Source: Xenopus tropicalis (lineage: Eukaryota; Chordata; Amphibia; Anura; Pipidae). Taken from it: a DNA stretch of 64,000 bases. A program made the position numbers and the translations under genes. This document shows, in pieces, positions 22,317 through 34,185 of this stretch. The stretch is from contig NC_030679.2 of NCBI RefSeq assembly GCF_000004195.4, forward strand, positions 16,905,212-16,969,211, given 5' to 3'. Under the pieces are notes generated by a model that saw only the letters and a program-made list of their open reading frames with translations, ran no database searches and was not told where the DNA came from. Every line of letters begins with the position of its first letter. The first letter of the stretch is position 1.

Positions 22317-22865
22317 GGCACTATGTATGGGGGAATTTTCTATTGGAGGTACTCTCTATGGGGGCAATTGGGGGGCTACTGTGTATGGGGGGCTCTGTGT
22401 ATGGGGGGGCTCTGTGTATGGGGGGCTCTGTGTATGGGGGGCACTGTATGGGGGGACACTGTGTAAGGAGGGCTACTGTGTATGGGGGCACTGTGTATGG
22501 GGGGTACTGTGTATGGGGGGCACTGTATGGTGGGCACTGTGTAAGGAGGGCTACTGTGTATGGGGGCACTGTGTATGGGGGGTACTGTGTATGGGGGACA
22601 CTGTATGGGGGGGGCACTGTGTAAGGAGGGCTACTGTCTATGGGGGGGTACTGTGTATGGGGGGTACTGTGTATGGGGGCACTGTGTATGGGGGCACTTT
22701 CTATGGGGGCATTGCGTATGGAGGGTACTTTCTATGGGGGCACTGTGTATGGGGGCTACTGTCTGTGGGGCAATTGAGGGCATGGTCTATGGGGTCAATT
22801 GGGGGCACTGTCTATGGGGGTACTGTCTATGGGGGCAAATGGGGCACTGTCTATGGGGGTGCTGT
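22317..22865. repeat. G-rich minisatellite
   Basis: Roughly 35 imperfect copies of a 13-17-bp unit, TGTGTATGGGGGNAC. Runs of four to seven G on the plus strand give many G-quadruplex candidates. The long Gly/Tyr/Cys frames across it are repeat artefacts. Confidence 0.9.
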
Positions 22866-24160
22866 CTGGCTGTCTGGCCATCGGGGGCAGTATTTTAACT
22901 ATTTTAAAAATTAATTTTAAAAATGGGGTGTGGCAATTGGGGCGTGGCCACAAAGTGCGCGCACCAAGTCTTTTTGTCCCTCTTTTCATTTTTCAAATGT
23001 TGGGAGGTATGGGCACACAGATGGAGGGATAAGCACCTGCCACCAGACCTGCTAACCACAGCTGAGCACATGGATCAAGGACAAACAAGTGATACCTGCC
23101 ATAGCACCACCGTGCCTTCCTGATCCCAGATCCCAGAGCCCAGACATCAAGGACTCCAAAAAAAATGAGGTAATGTGCTTGGGGGGATAAAAGATCTCCA
23201 TGACCAAAGCCCCCCAGTCCCTAGGACGCTTTCAGGCAGCCCTAATGCTTCCCCAAGGCTAAAAAGAAAAAATTTGCTTCCCCAAGGCTAAAAAGAAAAA
23301 ATTTGCTTCCAACGGGAGCAAAACAAAAAGTAATGCAGAAGGACAAAAAAAGACACTGGAGTGGAGGTAGGGTTGGTCTTTTAAAGCTTTGGGGAGGGTC
23401 CTTCTGATGGGAGCAGAGGGGAGGGGCTATCCCGGTAAGTGTTGACATGGAGTGGCCAGGGAAAATACCTGTACAATAAACTCTCAAATGCTTTTTTACC
23501 AGTAGATCATTCCCATGAACACAAGGTCATACATTCATATTAGAAGAACAGAGGTTCCATCTTAAGATGCGGAAAAGGTTCTGTACAATGAGAGTGATGT
23601 TCTGGTATTCTTACTCTGAGGCTCTTGTATTGCCAGATATATAATATACTCTCAGAAAAATGTTGGATGTCTTTTTAGAAAGTAAGAAGTTATTAAAATT
23701 AACTTGATCCAGGGACTCATACTGTTGCCCTTGGGAGTCAAGAAGATTTTTTTCTCTATGAAGCAAACTGGAGAGGCCAGAGAAGTTTTTTTCTTCTGAA
23801 CTGTCTAGCAGTAAGCAGGTCTAGACTGGTTCTGGCATTTCATGTACAAAGAGGCCCAAACTAGGGTTGCCACTTTTCCGGTTTTGACCCGGGCAGCACG
23901 GTTTTCTGAAATACTCACTGACATTGTCATAGCCCCACCCTGTGATGTCACGGGCCCACCTTTTCCCGCCCCCATGACATCACCCTCCTTTGAAGCAGAC
24001 ACAGAAACAGCCAAAGCAAATTCCTGAGGGAGGGGCCCAAGTGGGTTACAGGAGGAGAAGGCAATCTAAGTGATTAAGGGGATGTTGCAGCCCTACTATT
24101 AACTTCTGGACAGCCAGTGTGGCAGGTATTGAAAGATTTCAAAGAGGCTGTTCACTGATT
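22866..24160. other. Repeat-derived intergenic sequence
   Basis: No gene. 22920-23015 (GGGGTGTGGCAATTGGGGCGTGGC ... AAATGTTGGGAGGTATG) and 23858-24000 (AGGGTTGCCACTTTTCCGGTTTTG ...) look like dispersed frog repeats. 23247-23311 has a 29-bp unit, GCTTCCCCAAGGCTAAAAAG..., in two tandem copies. 23480-23830 is unassigned. Confidence 0.35.
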
Positions 24161-24560
24161 ACATTTTTGTGTGTGGGGTTTACATGTCTTTGGAATGGCC
24201 CAGCCAGAGCTCAGACCTGAATCTGATTGAAAATTTGTGGGTTGATCTGAAGAGGGCTGTGCACAGGAGATGCCCTCACAATCTGACCGATTTGGAGTGT
24301 TTCTGCAAAGAAGAGTGGGCAAATCTTGCAGTCAAAATGTCAAAATGTGCCATGCTGATAGACTCATACCTAAAAAGACTGAGTGCTGTAATAAAATCAA
24401 AAGGTGCTTCAACAAAGTATAAGTTTAAGGGTGTGCACACTTATGCAACCACATTATTTTAGTTTTTTTGGTTTTGAGTGGTACAGTTTATAGGTCCCAT
24501 TAAAGGTGGAAAAAGTTCTGAAATGATTTCTCTTTGTGTCATTTTTGTACAGCACAGGAA
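24160..24560 (+). pseudogene. Tc1-like transposase C-terminal remnant
   Basis: Catalytic C-terminal end of a Tc1 transposase: LEWPSQSSDLNLIENLWVDLK (with the catalytic Glu) then FCKEEWANLAV and LSAVIKSKGASTKY, followed by GGTGTGCACACTTATGCAACC and a right-end-like AAAGGTGGAAAAAGTTCTGAAATG. The N-terminal two thirds are absent. The family differs from the 11453 element. Confidence 0.8.
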
Positions 24561-25061
24561 CCTATGTCCACTGTATTGACCACAGAGGAAACACTGGAAT
24601 TACCACCAACTTAAAGGTGGCAGTAGCTCCAGGGTTCCCCTGCACCTATAAGTGCACTGGAATGAGTTGATCTGCTGTTTGCTTCAATTTTTTCTCCTAA
24701 CCTCCTCTCCTGAGCTCAGCTCAAACAAAGCAGAACTTTTATCAGAGACAGTTGTGCCTGTGTGAGCCTGTATTCTTGATTAAATGTATGCTGAATAAGG
24801 GTCTGTGTGTGTATTCTGTTTGCAGATTTAAATGTATCCAATTATGTATCAGAGGAAAAATGGCCACCGGGTAAAAGCTGCTATTTGCTTTAGGAAAATG
24901 TAATGGTGCTGGCAAGCGTAGGAGATATATGCAGTACAAATGATGCCATTTTGGTGGGGGAGGCATGCCCATACATTGTAGGCAAATGTAGGCTTTACAT
25001 GTCCTTTAATAAGCATTTGGATAGTATAGGGGTGGAAGTCCAATAAGGTATAATACATTAC
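24561..25061. other. Intergenic, where 3' exons of the SPNS-like gene would be expected
   Basis: Minus-strand frames were checked for the downstream spinster exons (the usual tyrosine/arginine-rich YVVIPTRR-type segment and the last two helices) and nothing convincing was found. There is no polyadenylation context I would trust. Confidence 0.35.
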
Positions 25062-27755
25062 CAGAATGATTTTGTTAACCTTGTTTACAGCCAGGCAAAT
25101 CCCACTAAAGAAGAAGAGAATCTGTTGAGAAAAAGAAGAGAGAGGTAAAGATGGATGAAGGTCACGTCATAGAAAGTATCCTCATTATAATGCTCTCACA
25201 GTTTCTATAAAGTTTTAACCCATTTGGGTAAAACTTACTTGGGATGCAATGGAACAAATTCCTATGAGTAATAATCCAATGCAGAGAAGGGGGACAGAGA
25301 CTAGAAGTGCAACAGCACACACAATTGGTCCTCCATATGGATTCCTCTTTTGGAAACGCTTACTGATCTCCACACCGATAATAAGTAGAAAGACATTTGC
25401 CCAGTCCATAGAACAAACTGAAAATAAGAAGAGAGGTTGAATTGTGAGGTTGTAAAATTAATAATTCTCCAAATAAAGTATTGTTTGGGTTCTACCTGTC
25501 ATCAAATGTGCAATCAGTTGTTACACAAGGCCAGGGTTTATTTGTCATCTTGCAAAAAGTATTCAGTACAGTGGGCGCATATACAGCCATTCCTCTAGTA
25601 ACAAAGCCAGAGAGTGCAAACCCAAGAGCTGCAAAAACCAAACTGCAACTGAAATAACAGAGATTATATGAATTACAATTAGGGACATTTCCATTAATCA
25701 CTGAAACTCGAGTAATACCTCTAAAATATCAGACATTATTTATGTTTTTAAAGGCACCTAATTGGAGTAATCTTGTAAATGTATATTCCCTATCCCTTCT
25801 ATGTGGATGAAAGTGAGTGAAATTAATACAATTAAAATCTAGATAGTTAATATTCATAATCTCAACCAAAAAGTTAAACGGTGAAATAAAAACAATAACC
25901 ATTTAAATAAGAATCTCTTACATTAAAGACATCTAGTTTTCAGAAATATGGTCTACAGGGCTGTTGTATGTATTGCCTTTCTTGAGGTGTTACTATCATA
26001 TTAATGTTCCTAAAGGTACAACTGTGGTCACACGTGGGTGAAGCTTAGTGTGTGTATTTATTATTAAATAAAGAGATACACTCACTTTAAAACAAGCTCA
26101 AGATAATCAGAGCGTAAAGTAGTTTTCTTCTGATGTATATCAGCCTTGAACTTCATGCCACCTCGAGCTGGCTTTCTCGTCACTGCTGCTAGCAGCCCCA
26201 GAGCTGCCAGATCTAACAGTAGTGCTATCTGTTTTCAAATAAAGAGATATATTAGTTATGTGGGCCAGTATTTCACTAAACATAGAGAATAGAACCTCAA
26301 AGCTTAGAGACCATGTTTCTCATCTATAAGTAAATAGCAGTGAAAATGTCTCTGGGACCTGTGGGGAGGTCTGATAATTACACCTCTTAATGTTTGCAAA
26401 AGAATCATTTGATTTTTTACAGTTTGATATACTTTCTAGAACCCTGACTTTTGGTATAATTCATATGTATTTCTCTTACCCATAGTGCCATGCGCCAGTC
26501 GGAACCTATATGGCTGGCAATATAAGATCCACCAATGGTCCCCAACAAACTGTAAATAAAAAGACAGAGTTAAAGTACCAGATACAAGTGGCATTGTGCA
26601 ATTATTAATCAGCTCAGTTTCAAGCTCAATATTATATAAAACTCAGGGTGTGGGTGGGGTAATGGGCTTCACACACAGGAAAAAAGCATTTAGGGACTTA
26701 AAGTTACCATGTTGGAATGCAGATATGCACAGAAAAAAGTCTATTACACTTACATACAGGAATGGATACTTACCACCCAATAGTGTTAAGAACATAAAGT
26801 AAGGTCTGCATTTTAATTCTAATGTCACCATCAAAAATGTCTGCTATCAGTGCAGGAGTAGAAGCCAAGTAATCATCTTTTGCTGAGTCCAAGAGGCTTT
26901 GAAGGCACATAAAGATCCAGAATTCCTTAAAAAATCAGAAAGAGAGAAAGAATTTCATGAATGATATGAACAAAATGAATTGTTGGTTAGGTACTGGATT
27001 TATCCAATTAATGAAATGGTATTGATGGTTATAACTAGACTTAGCATTGTTTATTATTGCAGCTAAATGACTGAAAGAACAGTAGTTAACTAGATTATTA
27101 CCTTCTTTGGAACAAAAGTACGTCCAATGCCGAACATGATCATTAAGGCAACAGCTCCAAATAATACTCTTAACCCACTGAAGGTACTCCAGAAATAGAA
27201 GAATACCGGGGCAAAGATTGCGCAACTGGCAATAAACACTATAGAGAGAGGAGAAAAGAAGAATGTTAGAGGCCAGTTACAGAAAACAAGATATACATGC
27301 AACTATTAATTAAATACATTTTAGTTTACAGTAACGAGTATAATGAATGATATAATGAGAAACTGAGATAACTGGAAACAAAGAATATTAAAAGAAATAA
27401 ACCATATAACTTACGTATAGTTATTATTTTCAAATGCAGGCCAGTCATTCCATATTCCTCTTTTATGTAGGGAAGGACAGCGAAGAAAAAAAACAAATAG
27501 CAGGAAGTTAGGAGTCAAATGCATAGACATTTTTCAGAAATCCTTCATGTTAAAAAAAAAAGTAAATGATTAAACTTACATTCATAAATTATGTCGTCCA
27601 TAGTATTCACTGCCATAAGAAAAGCAAGTGAAAAAATAAGAAAGAAAGCGCAATGCTTTGTGAATTTAGGGAAAGCCGGTTCTTCATTTTCTTCTTCTTT
27701 CTCTATGTAGAACTGATCTGTGTTATGTTGAACGCGCTTTGGACTAATAAAATTG
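25062..27755 (-). pseudogene. Spinster-like (SPNS) MFS transporter, probably decaying
   Basis: Spinster proteins are 12-helix major-facilitator carriers (lysosomal lysolipid or sphingosine-1-phosphate export). Eight consecutive exons in family order: 27580-27755 (helix 1, ends MDDIIYE), 27415-27480 (VLPYIKEEYGM), 27102-27238 (APVFFYFWSTFSGLRVLFG), 26774-26925 (PALIADIF), 26480-26549 (GGSYIASHIGSDWRMALW), 26086-26228, 25496-25648 (FVTRGMAVYAPTVL), 25239-25417 (GVEISKRF), plus 25062-25121 (FFFSGICLAVNK), so nine including the last. Most junctions have GT/AG and matching phase. Defects: the acceptor of the 27415-27480 exon reads CG instead of AG (27481-27482); phase does not join 25496-25648 to 25239-25417 (AG|TTTG gives a stop); conserved residues such as the Arg after MD and the charged GYLGDRY-like loop are lost; the start codon and last exons are missing. 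A fast-evolving amphibian paralogue or a sequence error are alternatives. Confidence 0.65.
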
Positions 27756-27907
27756 CTGAATTTATAGACTATACCATATAGAAAATTGTAAATAGAAATT
27801 ATTTTTTAAAGTATAAATCTGAAATGACAGGAGAAAAGGTATCAGATATTATAAACAAAACTAACAGACACTATTTACCTAGAAATAAAAGCCCCCCTTT
27901 ACATTGA

Positions 27908-28171
27908 CAGGTATGGGACCTGTTATCCAGAATCCTTGGGACCTGGGGTTTAACAGATAAGGGATTTCCATAATTTAGATCTCCATACCTTAAGGCTGCT
28001 AAAAGATTGTTCAAACATTACTTAAACCCAAAAAAGGTGCAAGGTTCTGTTTTATTATTACAGAGAAAAAGGAAATCAATTTTAATAATCAGAATTATTT
28101 GATTATAATCGAGTCTATGGGAGATGGCCTTCCTTATTTTGGAACGTTCTGGATAACGGGCCCCGTACCTG
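27908..28171. mobile_element. Tc1/mariner-type MITE (CAGGTATGGGACC family)
   Basis: 264 bp with ends CAGGTATGGGACCTGTTATCC and GGATAACGGGCCCCGTACCTG. Second copy at 57084-57374 in a SPARC intron, which is TA-flanked. Just upstream (minus sense) of the SPNS-like gene's first visible exon. Confidence 0.82.
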
Positions 28172-28279
28172 TATGAAATCAGTTGTTTTATTAGCTGTAC
28201 TGTATATTAGCTACCTAATGTGATTTAGACATCCATATTTTCAATAATATGCTCCCAGTGACTCAATATTCTGCCTTAA

Positions 28280-28794
28280 AGAGGACCTGTCACCCTAAGA
28301 AATAATTCCAAATTGTTTTCTATTATGTTTGTCAAGTAAAATAAACTTCACATACACTATAAAAATTATTTTAATCTTATTTTCCTTGGAAAAATAAAAT
28401 TAGCCTTGGAATTCAAAATTGCAGCAAGAAGACAGTCACCATTTTGTGGACACTGTTATTAAGGCAAGCTGTGCACCCTGCCAAAATCTTGTTTCTGTGC
28501 CAGTATGGGGGGCCTGATGCTCATACCTATGCACAGGTTCAAAATTAGATGGTGAGGAGGGAGGTGCAATGAGAGGAGTGCAGCAACATCTAAGAAGTTC
28601 TGAATTCAAAGTGAAAGTAAGTGTCTGCCCCGCCTCTATGCCTCCTAAGGCAATATATGATTGACAGCTGGGATTTTTAAATGCTTTTATAAAGGGTATG
28701 GATGTGTTAATAAAAAAATGAGTTTGGGTTTCATGTTTAATTTGAAAAGGACTTTTATTATTACAGCTTTTTATGCCTGGGTGACAGGTCCACT
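28280..28794. mobile_element. TTAA-flanked MITE (AGAGGACCTGTCACCC ends)
   Basis: 515 bp. Ends AGAGGACCTGTCACCC and GGGTGACAGGTCCACT are inverted with one mismatch; TTAA on both sides (28276-28279, 28795-28798). Kolobok/T2-like by target preference. Confidence 0.82.
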
Positions 28795-28798
28795 TTAA

Positions 28799-30024
28799 AG
28801 TATCAGTTAATACATACTAGTTGAGATACTTTTTTTCCCCACTGACCACAATCAAATAATTAACATTCATGTAGATGTAAAAATTGAGTTTGTAGAAAAA
28901 CAAAGTGCAGACTTGCATGTTAGTGAGTTACTGTTAGGTTGATAGAACTTTAATTACTTATACTCCATCTTGTGCCTTGTTCGGGCCAATTATAACGTGA
29001 TACTGATTTCCTTTTTTCAGCTTAGAGCTTGTACCAAGGCATACAACATAATACAGTTCTAACCCCAGCTTCTATTTGGTTGCCATATAATGTGGGTAAC
29101 TAGTAGATTTTAAATTACTGATATAAAGAAGCCACGCAAAATATAGTTAAATGTGAAAAAAATGAACACAAGAATCAGCACTACATAGGTTCTTTGCTGC
29201 TTTAATTAAAAGGATCAGCTAATCCTTTATACAGTAGCTCAACAGTAAACAACACAAGCAAAGATATGTTAAAAGTTGTGAACGGAATAAAATCTCCCCT
29301 AAATAAGAATTTAATATTGTGCTGAAGCTACAAGAATTTCAAGCTAAAAAACCTTTTTTAAATAAATATAAAACATTTATATGGTAAGTAGGCAAAGTTT
29401 GAATACCATGGCTACAACTCTGTAGTATGTGTGTATACTTTATTCTCATCAAATTATTTTCATTAAATTGCTGGGATCTGTTGGGAAATTTGTATCCATG
29501 ATGACATTACTGACCAACAGGCTCAACCCTATACTTAATATATTTTATACCCCCCTATAAAGTAAAACATACCCTAAGTAAAAAATATGTATATAAGCTT
29601 ATTTATGTATAGAGTAGGGATTAAATGCTTAAAATCTGAGTGAAAAGGCAAGAAGAAAAGGCAAGAAGCAAACTATAAAAGAGTCTGTATTCACATTGGG
29701 TTACAACAATTTATTTAAAGTCAGATAGATCAGATTAAAATGGTTACTATTCAAAGTTCATCTAAAAATCATGTCTCATCAGCAAGCTAGGATCTAATAC
29801 TTTGTACTCATTATGACATAATAGTCATAGTTAGTTTCTATATAAACTCATACTCCCACTACTACAGGATGATCCATTATAAAGAAATGTGTCATTTACA
29901 GCCAAGCAGCATATTACAACTGTCCCAATATCAGAGAAAGGGTATTTTACTAAGCAACAGTTCAAATATGTGTTTTGTTTTCGAATTGGTTCTTAAATAA
30001 ATTTACAACAAAATCACCAGACAT
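28799..30024. other. Intergenic, no gene recognised
   Basis: A/T-rich sequence; no exon-like or repeat structure that I can support. Confidence 0.4.
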
Positions 30025-30032
30025 CTCTTTAC

Positions 30033-30387
30033 TAGTGATGAGCGAATCTGTTCCGTTTCGCCGAAAAATTTGCGAATCTTTCAAAAGATCTGCAAAACGG
30101 AGAAAATTTTGTGCAGCAAAAAAAACTGTTGCCCGCGACTATTCTTTTGTTGCCCGCGGCTATTATTTTGTCGCACGGCTATTGTTTTGTCGCCCGCGGC
30201 TATTATTTTGTTGCGCGGCTATTATTTTGTCGCGCGGCTATTCTGTTGGTGCCCGCGACTATTCTTTTTTGATGCCGGCAACAACTTTTGGACGTGAGGC
30301 GAATTTTTTCATCTGTTTTGCGAAACAATCCGCCAATGGCGAAACGCGGAAATTCGTTGGGAATCCATGCCTGGCGAAACATCACTA
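30033..30387. mobile_element. hAT-type MITE, TSD CTCTTTAC, with internal minisatellite
   Basis: 355 bp starting TAGTGATGAGCGAA and ending GGCGAAACATCACTA; exact 8-bp duplication CTCTTTAC at 30025-30032 and 30388-30395. Positions 30128-30272 hold about eight ~19-bp units of the type CGCGGCTATTATTTTGTCG. Confidence 0.85.
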
Positions 30388-30458
30388 CTCTTTACCACAA
30401 AATGACAGTTTGAAAATATAAGTGACTATAGTGTATGTGTAAGTTAGGTAGGGACTAA

Positions 30459-30709
30459 TTGGGACTGGATTTGTGGAGAGGCCACAAAGGCCCAGGCCTA
30501 GGGCGGCACAAATTTGGGAGCGGCAAGCTGCCCCACTGCACCAAAATGGTAAACTTTTTCTCCCATACGGAGCAATGGGGACCTCTCCCCCACTGCTCCG
30601 CATGCAAAGCCCTGCACATGCGTGATCGCGCATTCGCGCATGTGGGGGGGGAAGTGGGTTTGGGGGCAATGGACAGAGGCGGCCTCAGGGCGCAAGCTTC
30701 ACTGGGTCA
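30459..30709. mobile_element. hAT-type MITE, second copy of the 6958-7238 family
   Basis: Shares GGATTTGTGGAGAGGCCACAAAGGCCC...GGCCTAGGGCGGCACAAAT and the 3' GGCGGCCTC-GGGCGC block with 6958-7238. Flanks GGGACTAA / GGGACTTA (30451-30458, 30710-30717) look like an 8-bp duplication with one mismatch. A 5' scrap of the family is also at 40708-40731. Confidence 0.7.
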
Positions 30710-30717
30710 GGGACTTA

Positions 30718-31138
30718 TGTGAATGATGTATAATCCCTTGAAAGAGAATATGCAACACTATATGAATGAAAAAAATAATAATGATTATATACTTGCTGTT
30801 TATACTTTGCTTATTGACTGTATTAAGGCATGGAAGCCTTAAAGAACATGGAAACCCCCAGCATTAAATTGTAATCAGTGAACAGCACTCTGTAAATACC
30901 TGCCACTCTGTAATTACTCAGCATTCCTTCTCCTTTATTTGTTGAGTGAACTGAACTTTGAATAACACAGATTTATACAATTTCCCACTAAATGCCTAAT
31001 CTATTTTCTGTATTTATACTTTAATGATTCTTTTATGACCTTACGTTTTACTTTGCAAAGCCCAAGCTGTCTGTGTATTTTTAAAGATTCACAATGCAGC
31101 TTTTTTTCATCCTGCACATTATATAGATAACTCTAGTA
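30718..31138. other. Intergenic, no gene recognised
   Basis: A/T-rich, nothing supported. Confidence 0.4.
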
Positions 31139-31225
31139 CCGTATATACTCGAGTATAAGCCGAGTTTTTCAGCACCAAAAATGTGCTGAAAAAGTCCCCA
31201 TCGGCTTATACTCGAGTATATACGG
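31139..31225. mobile_element. 87-bp palindromic TA-flanked MITE
   Basis: CCGTATATACTCGAGTATAA...GCCGAGTTTTTCAGCAC, a six-base loop, then the complement back to TTATACTCGAGTATATACGG, with TA at 31137-31138 and 31226-31227. It is nearly all stem. This resembles short palindromic mariner-type repeats. Confidence 0.8.
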
Positions 31226-31518
31226 TAATTTCTAGGTGTGCTCTAAGTTCGGGGATATCCTGCAATAACATGGCGCGTGAGGCCAGGGGCTGGGTCGTAC
31301 TGTTCGAAACATCTGTGCCAGGGACAGGTAAACTGTGGGCTGGGAGTTTGATATATAATTAGAATTTGAAATAATCTGGTTATAATAATAAAGGTTACAG
31401 CCTTTAGTGCACCATGTCATTTACCCAAAGCAGTTTTGTCATCCACTGTGTGCGCTCCCTTCTGCGCTCGCTACATAGCCGTTCTCTGAACTCTCCCTTT
31501 GTGTCATGTAACTCGATG

Positions 31519-31650
31519 GCATGTGCTGCCGCTGCCGCTGCGCACCCACCCCCTCTGGACGACCGTTTGTGCGTTCGTGCTCTGACCGCCCGTCCCCCTG
31601 TCCGCCCGCCTGTGGTGGGGGTGGGTGCGCAGCGGCAGCAGCAGCACATG
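31519..31650. repeat. GC-rich inverted repeat
   Basis: CATGTGCTGCCGCTGCCGCTGCGCACCC... at 31519-31552 faces its complement GGGTGCGCAGCGGCAGCAGCAGCACATG at 31623-31650, with ~65 nt between. Ala- or Arg-rich frames over it arise from the GCN repeats and are not supported as genes. Confidence 0.75.
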
Positions 31651-31671
31651 CTGGGCTTTTCCTTGGGGGGA

Positions 31672-34181
31672 CTTTTAGTTTACCCAGGAAAACTATATAT
31701 TGTTTTTTTCAGGACAACCTAAGCTTTCAAAAAATTTATTTCTTAAATTTTTGTGTAATTCCAATTCTGTAACAAGATATAGGCTTCTAAATGTCTAAAA
31801 AATGAAAAAAAAATCCATAATCCATAATATAAACACATTATTTTATGCATGAAAATACAACTAGAAAGTCCCATGTCTCCTGAACTTGCCAATACCAAAT
31901 ATATATAGTTTTATGGAGATTTCTCACTTGTATAGGTCAAAAACTCCCAGCAGTACACTACCAAATTTCCAAAGCACTGCTCCAGAAAGCTGCATACTTT
32001 AGATTTCAAGGTCAAAAATTCCACTAACAGGTTTATCCCAGAAAATTATACATTTTTAGAAAGAACAGATTCTGTGGAATCCAGAATAGGTAGAACTGCC
32101 TGACTACTCCAAACTACCAAGTTGCAATGCTTTCCTAAAGTTATTGGTTTTTATAAAAAATTGTGAAATTTCTTTAAGATCACTTCAAAGCTTCCTGCCC
32201 ACTGGGTCCACTGAACTGAAATGTAGGGTTACCCCTGAAAACCATATATTTTTGGAAAGTACACATTCTGACAGATCCAACATGGGTAAAGAGTCCTTTC
32301 TACGCCAAAGTACCAATCTGCAAAGCTTTCCTAAATCTAGTGGTTTCTATGACAATTCAGAAAATTGCCTAAAAATGTTGCAATTTGCCCTATTTATCTC
32401 ACAATTTCTTGCATACAAAGGAAAATCACCCCAAATAGGAACACCATTGGTCTACTGAACAGTTTGATGCCCTATTTGCATAGATTTACCAAACTATGCG
32501 TAGTACAGGGGCACCCAAATAAAAATAGTGCATATGAATTTTCACATATGATGCTCCGGCTTGTGCAGTTTTTGCACCCGGTATGTGTATTATGTGCCAC
32601 AACACCCCCTAACAGTACGGAGACCCTCCATCTCCGAAGTACACATTATGAAAAAACATGTTTTTTTTTTCTTTCTACTGCAAACTACCAAACTACAAAG
32701 CTATGCTAAACAGAACGGTTTTTATGACATTTCTGAAAATCATCACAAAGCTTGCATTTTACCTCATTATGTACCCTCACAATTTGTAACGTATCAACAT
32801 AAAACACTCTAAATATGAACGCTAGGGGTCTACTGAACAGTTTGATGCCCTATATGCATAGATTTACCAAACTATGCGCAGTACAGGGGCACCCAAATGA
32901 AAATAGTGCATATGAATTTTCACGAATGACGCTCCGGCTCGTGCAGTTTTTGCACCCGGTATGTGTATTATGTGCCATAAGACCCCCTAAGAGTACGGAG
33001 ACCCTAGAAAACCATACATTTTCCGAAAGTACACATTCTGACAAAACAAAAATGGGTGAATACATCTTTCTACTGCAAACTACCAAACTACAAAGCTATG
33101 CTAAACAGAATGGTTTTTATAACATTTCTGAAAATTGTCACATTGTGTTACCAACATTAAACACCCTAAATATGAACGCCAGGGGTCTACTGAACAGTTT
33201 GATGCCCAATATGCATAGATTTACCAAACTATGTGGGGTACAGAGGAAGCCAAATTGAAATACAGCAGACAAAATGTCCATGTGCAAGACAAGTAACAAA
33301 GAACAATATGAAATGCAATAAAATTGCTAAAATCCCCCCCAAAAAAACCTAAAATCAACGTTTTTTTTTCCTAGTGATATCTGCAGTCAGAATCACAGTT
33401 TGAGTATTCTAGCTTGGGCAAATTAGTTTTGCAGAGAAAGTCAAGCGAACAACAACTATGCATAACTGAAAATGCAATAAAATGACTAAAAATGCACCAA
33501 AATCACAGAAAATGTAATAAAAACACCAAAATAATACCCAAAAGGTATTACGCAGTGCGGTTTGCGAATATGCTATACGCAATGGCAATAAAACATTTTT
33601 TTCAGGAAAGAATAAAAACGATGCGATAAAAAAAAGTGTGTAAGTGTGTGTGTACACTAGGCAAAATGTGTGTGAGTGTGCAAGTAAGTGTGAGTGCTGT
33701 AAGTGCTGTGAATGTGTAAAATCCCCCAACCCCCCCAAAATGTATGTGTGTAAGTGTGAGTATAAGTGTGTATTAGTGTAATATGTGTGTGTGTGTGTGT
33801 TTGTGTGTATGTGGCACTTACCTGGTGTCAAGAAGCTGCAGATCACATGAGGGAGACAGGAGACATAGGCACAGCAGCTGCAGTGAAGGACGAGAGAGTG
33901 GGCGTACAGGAAAGGAAGGGGAGCAGAGGGGGAGCGGAGGAAGGGAGGGAGAGTGCAGAAAAAGTCTGGCACGTAGGATCTACGTGCCTGACTTTTTCTA
34001 TGGGGCCCCTGGGCCTGTTCCCTAGGGGGTTCTTTACTTTGCGCTCGTTCTCTGCGCTCTGATTAAGCAGCGAGCACAGAGAACGAGCGCAAGATAAAGT
34101 AAACGTAGCTCCTACCTGCTTGGCATCTTTAACATCTTTTTATGCCAGCATGTAAGAGCTACGTCATTGGCAGAGAAAGGG
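31672..34181 (-). mobile_element. Second TTAA-type array element, inverted and left-truncated
   Basis: The reverse complement matches 18251-21646: AACTATATATTGTTTTTTTCAGGA near 31697, three or so ~400-bp units (GCTATGCTAAACAGAA at 32700 and 33101), the complementary GT-rich tract (33640-33815), a near-palindrome CACGTAGGATCTACGTG (33970-33986) and the end CATTGGCAGAGAAAGGGTTAA. The end corresponding to 21646 is missing. Confidence 0.75.
33640..33815. repeat. GT-rich microsatellite
   Basis: GTGTGTAAGTGTGAG-type simple repeat ending in a (GT)n run near 33786-33806; counterpart of the CA tract at 18641. Confidence 0.85.
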
Positions 34182-34185
34182 TTAA

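Noticed and set aside
22327..22914. 195-aa Gly/Tyr/Cys-rich ORF as an eggshell/keratin-like protein
   Set aside because: It is a translation of a 13-17-bp minisatellite and is open in all three frames.
31404..31772. Ala/Pro-rich ORFs on both strands
   Set aside because: Arise from the GC-rich inverted repeat; no domain or exon evidence.
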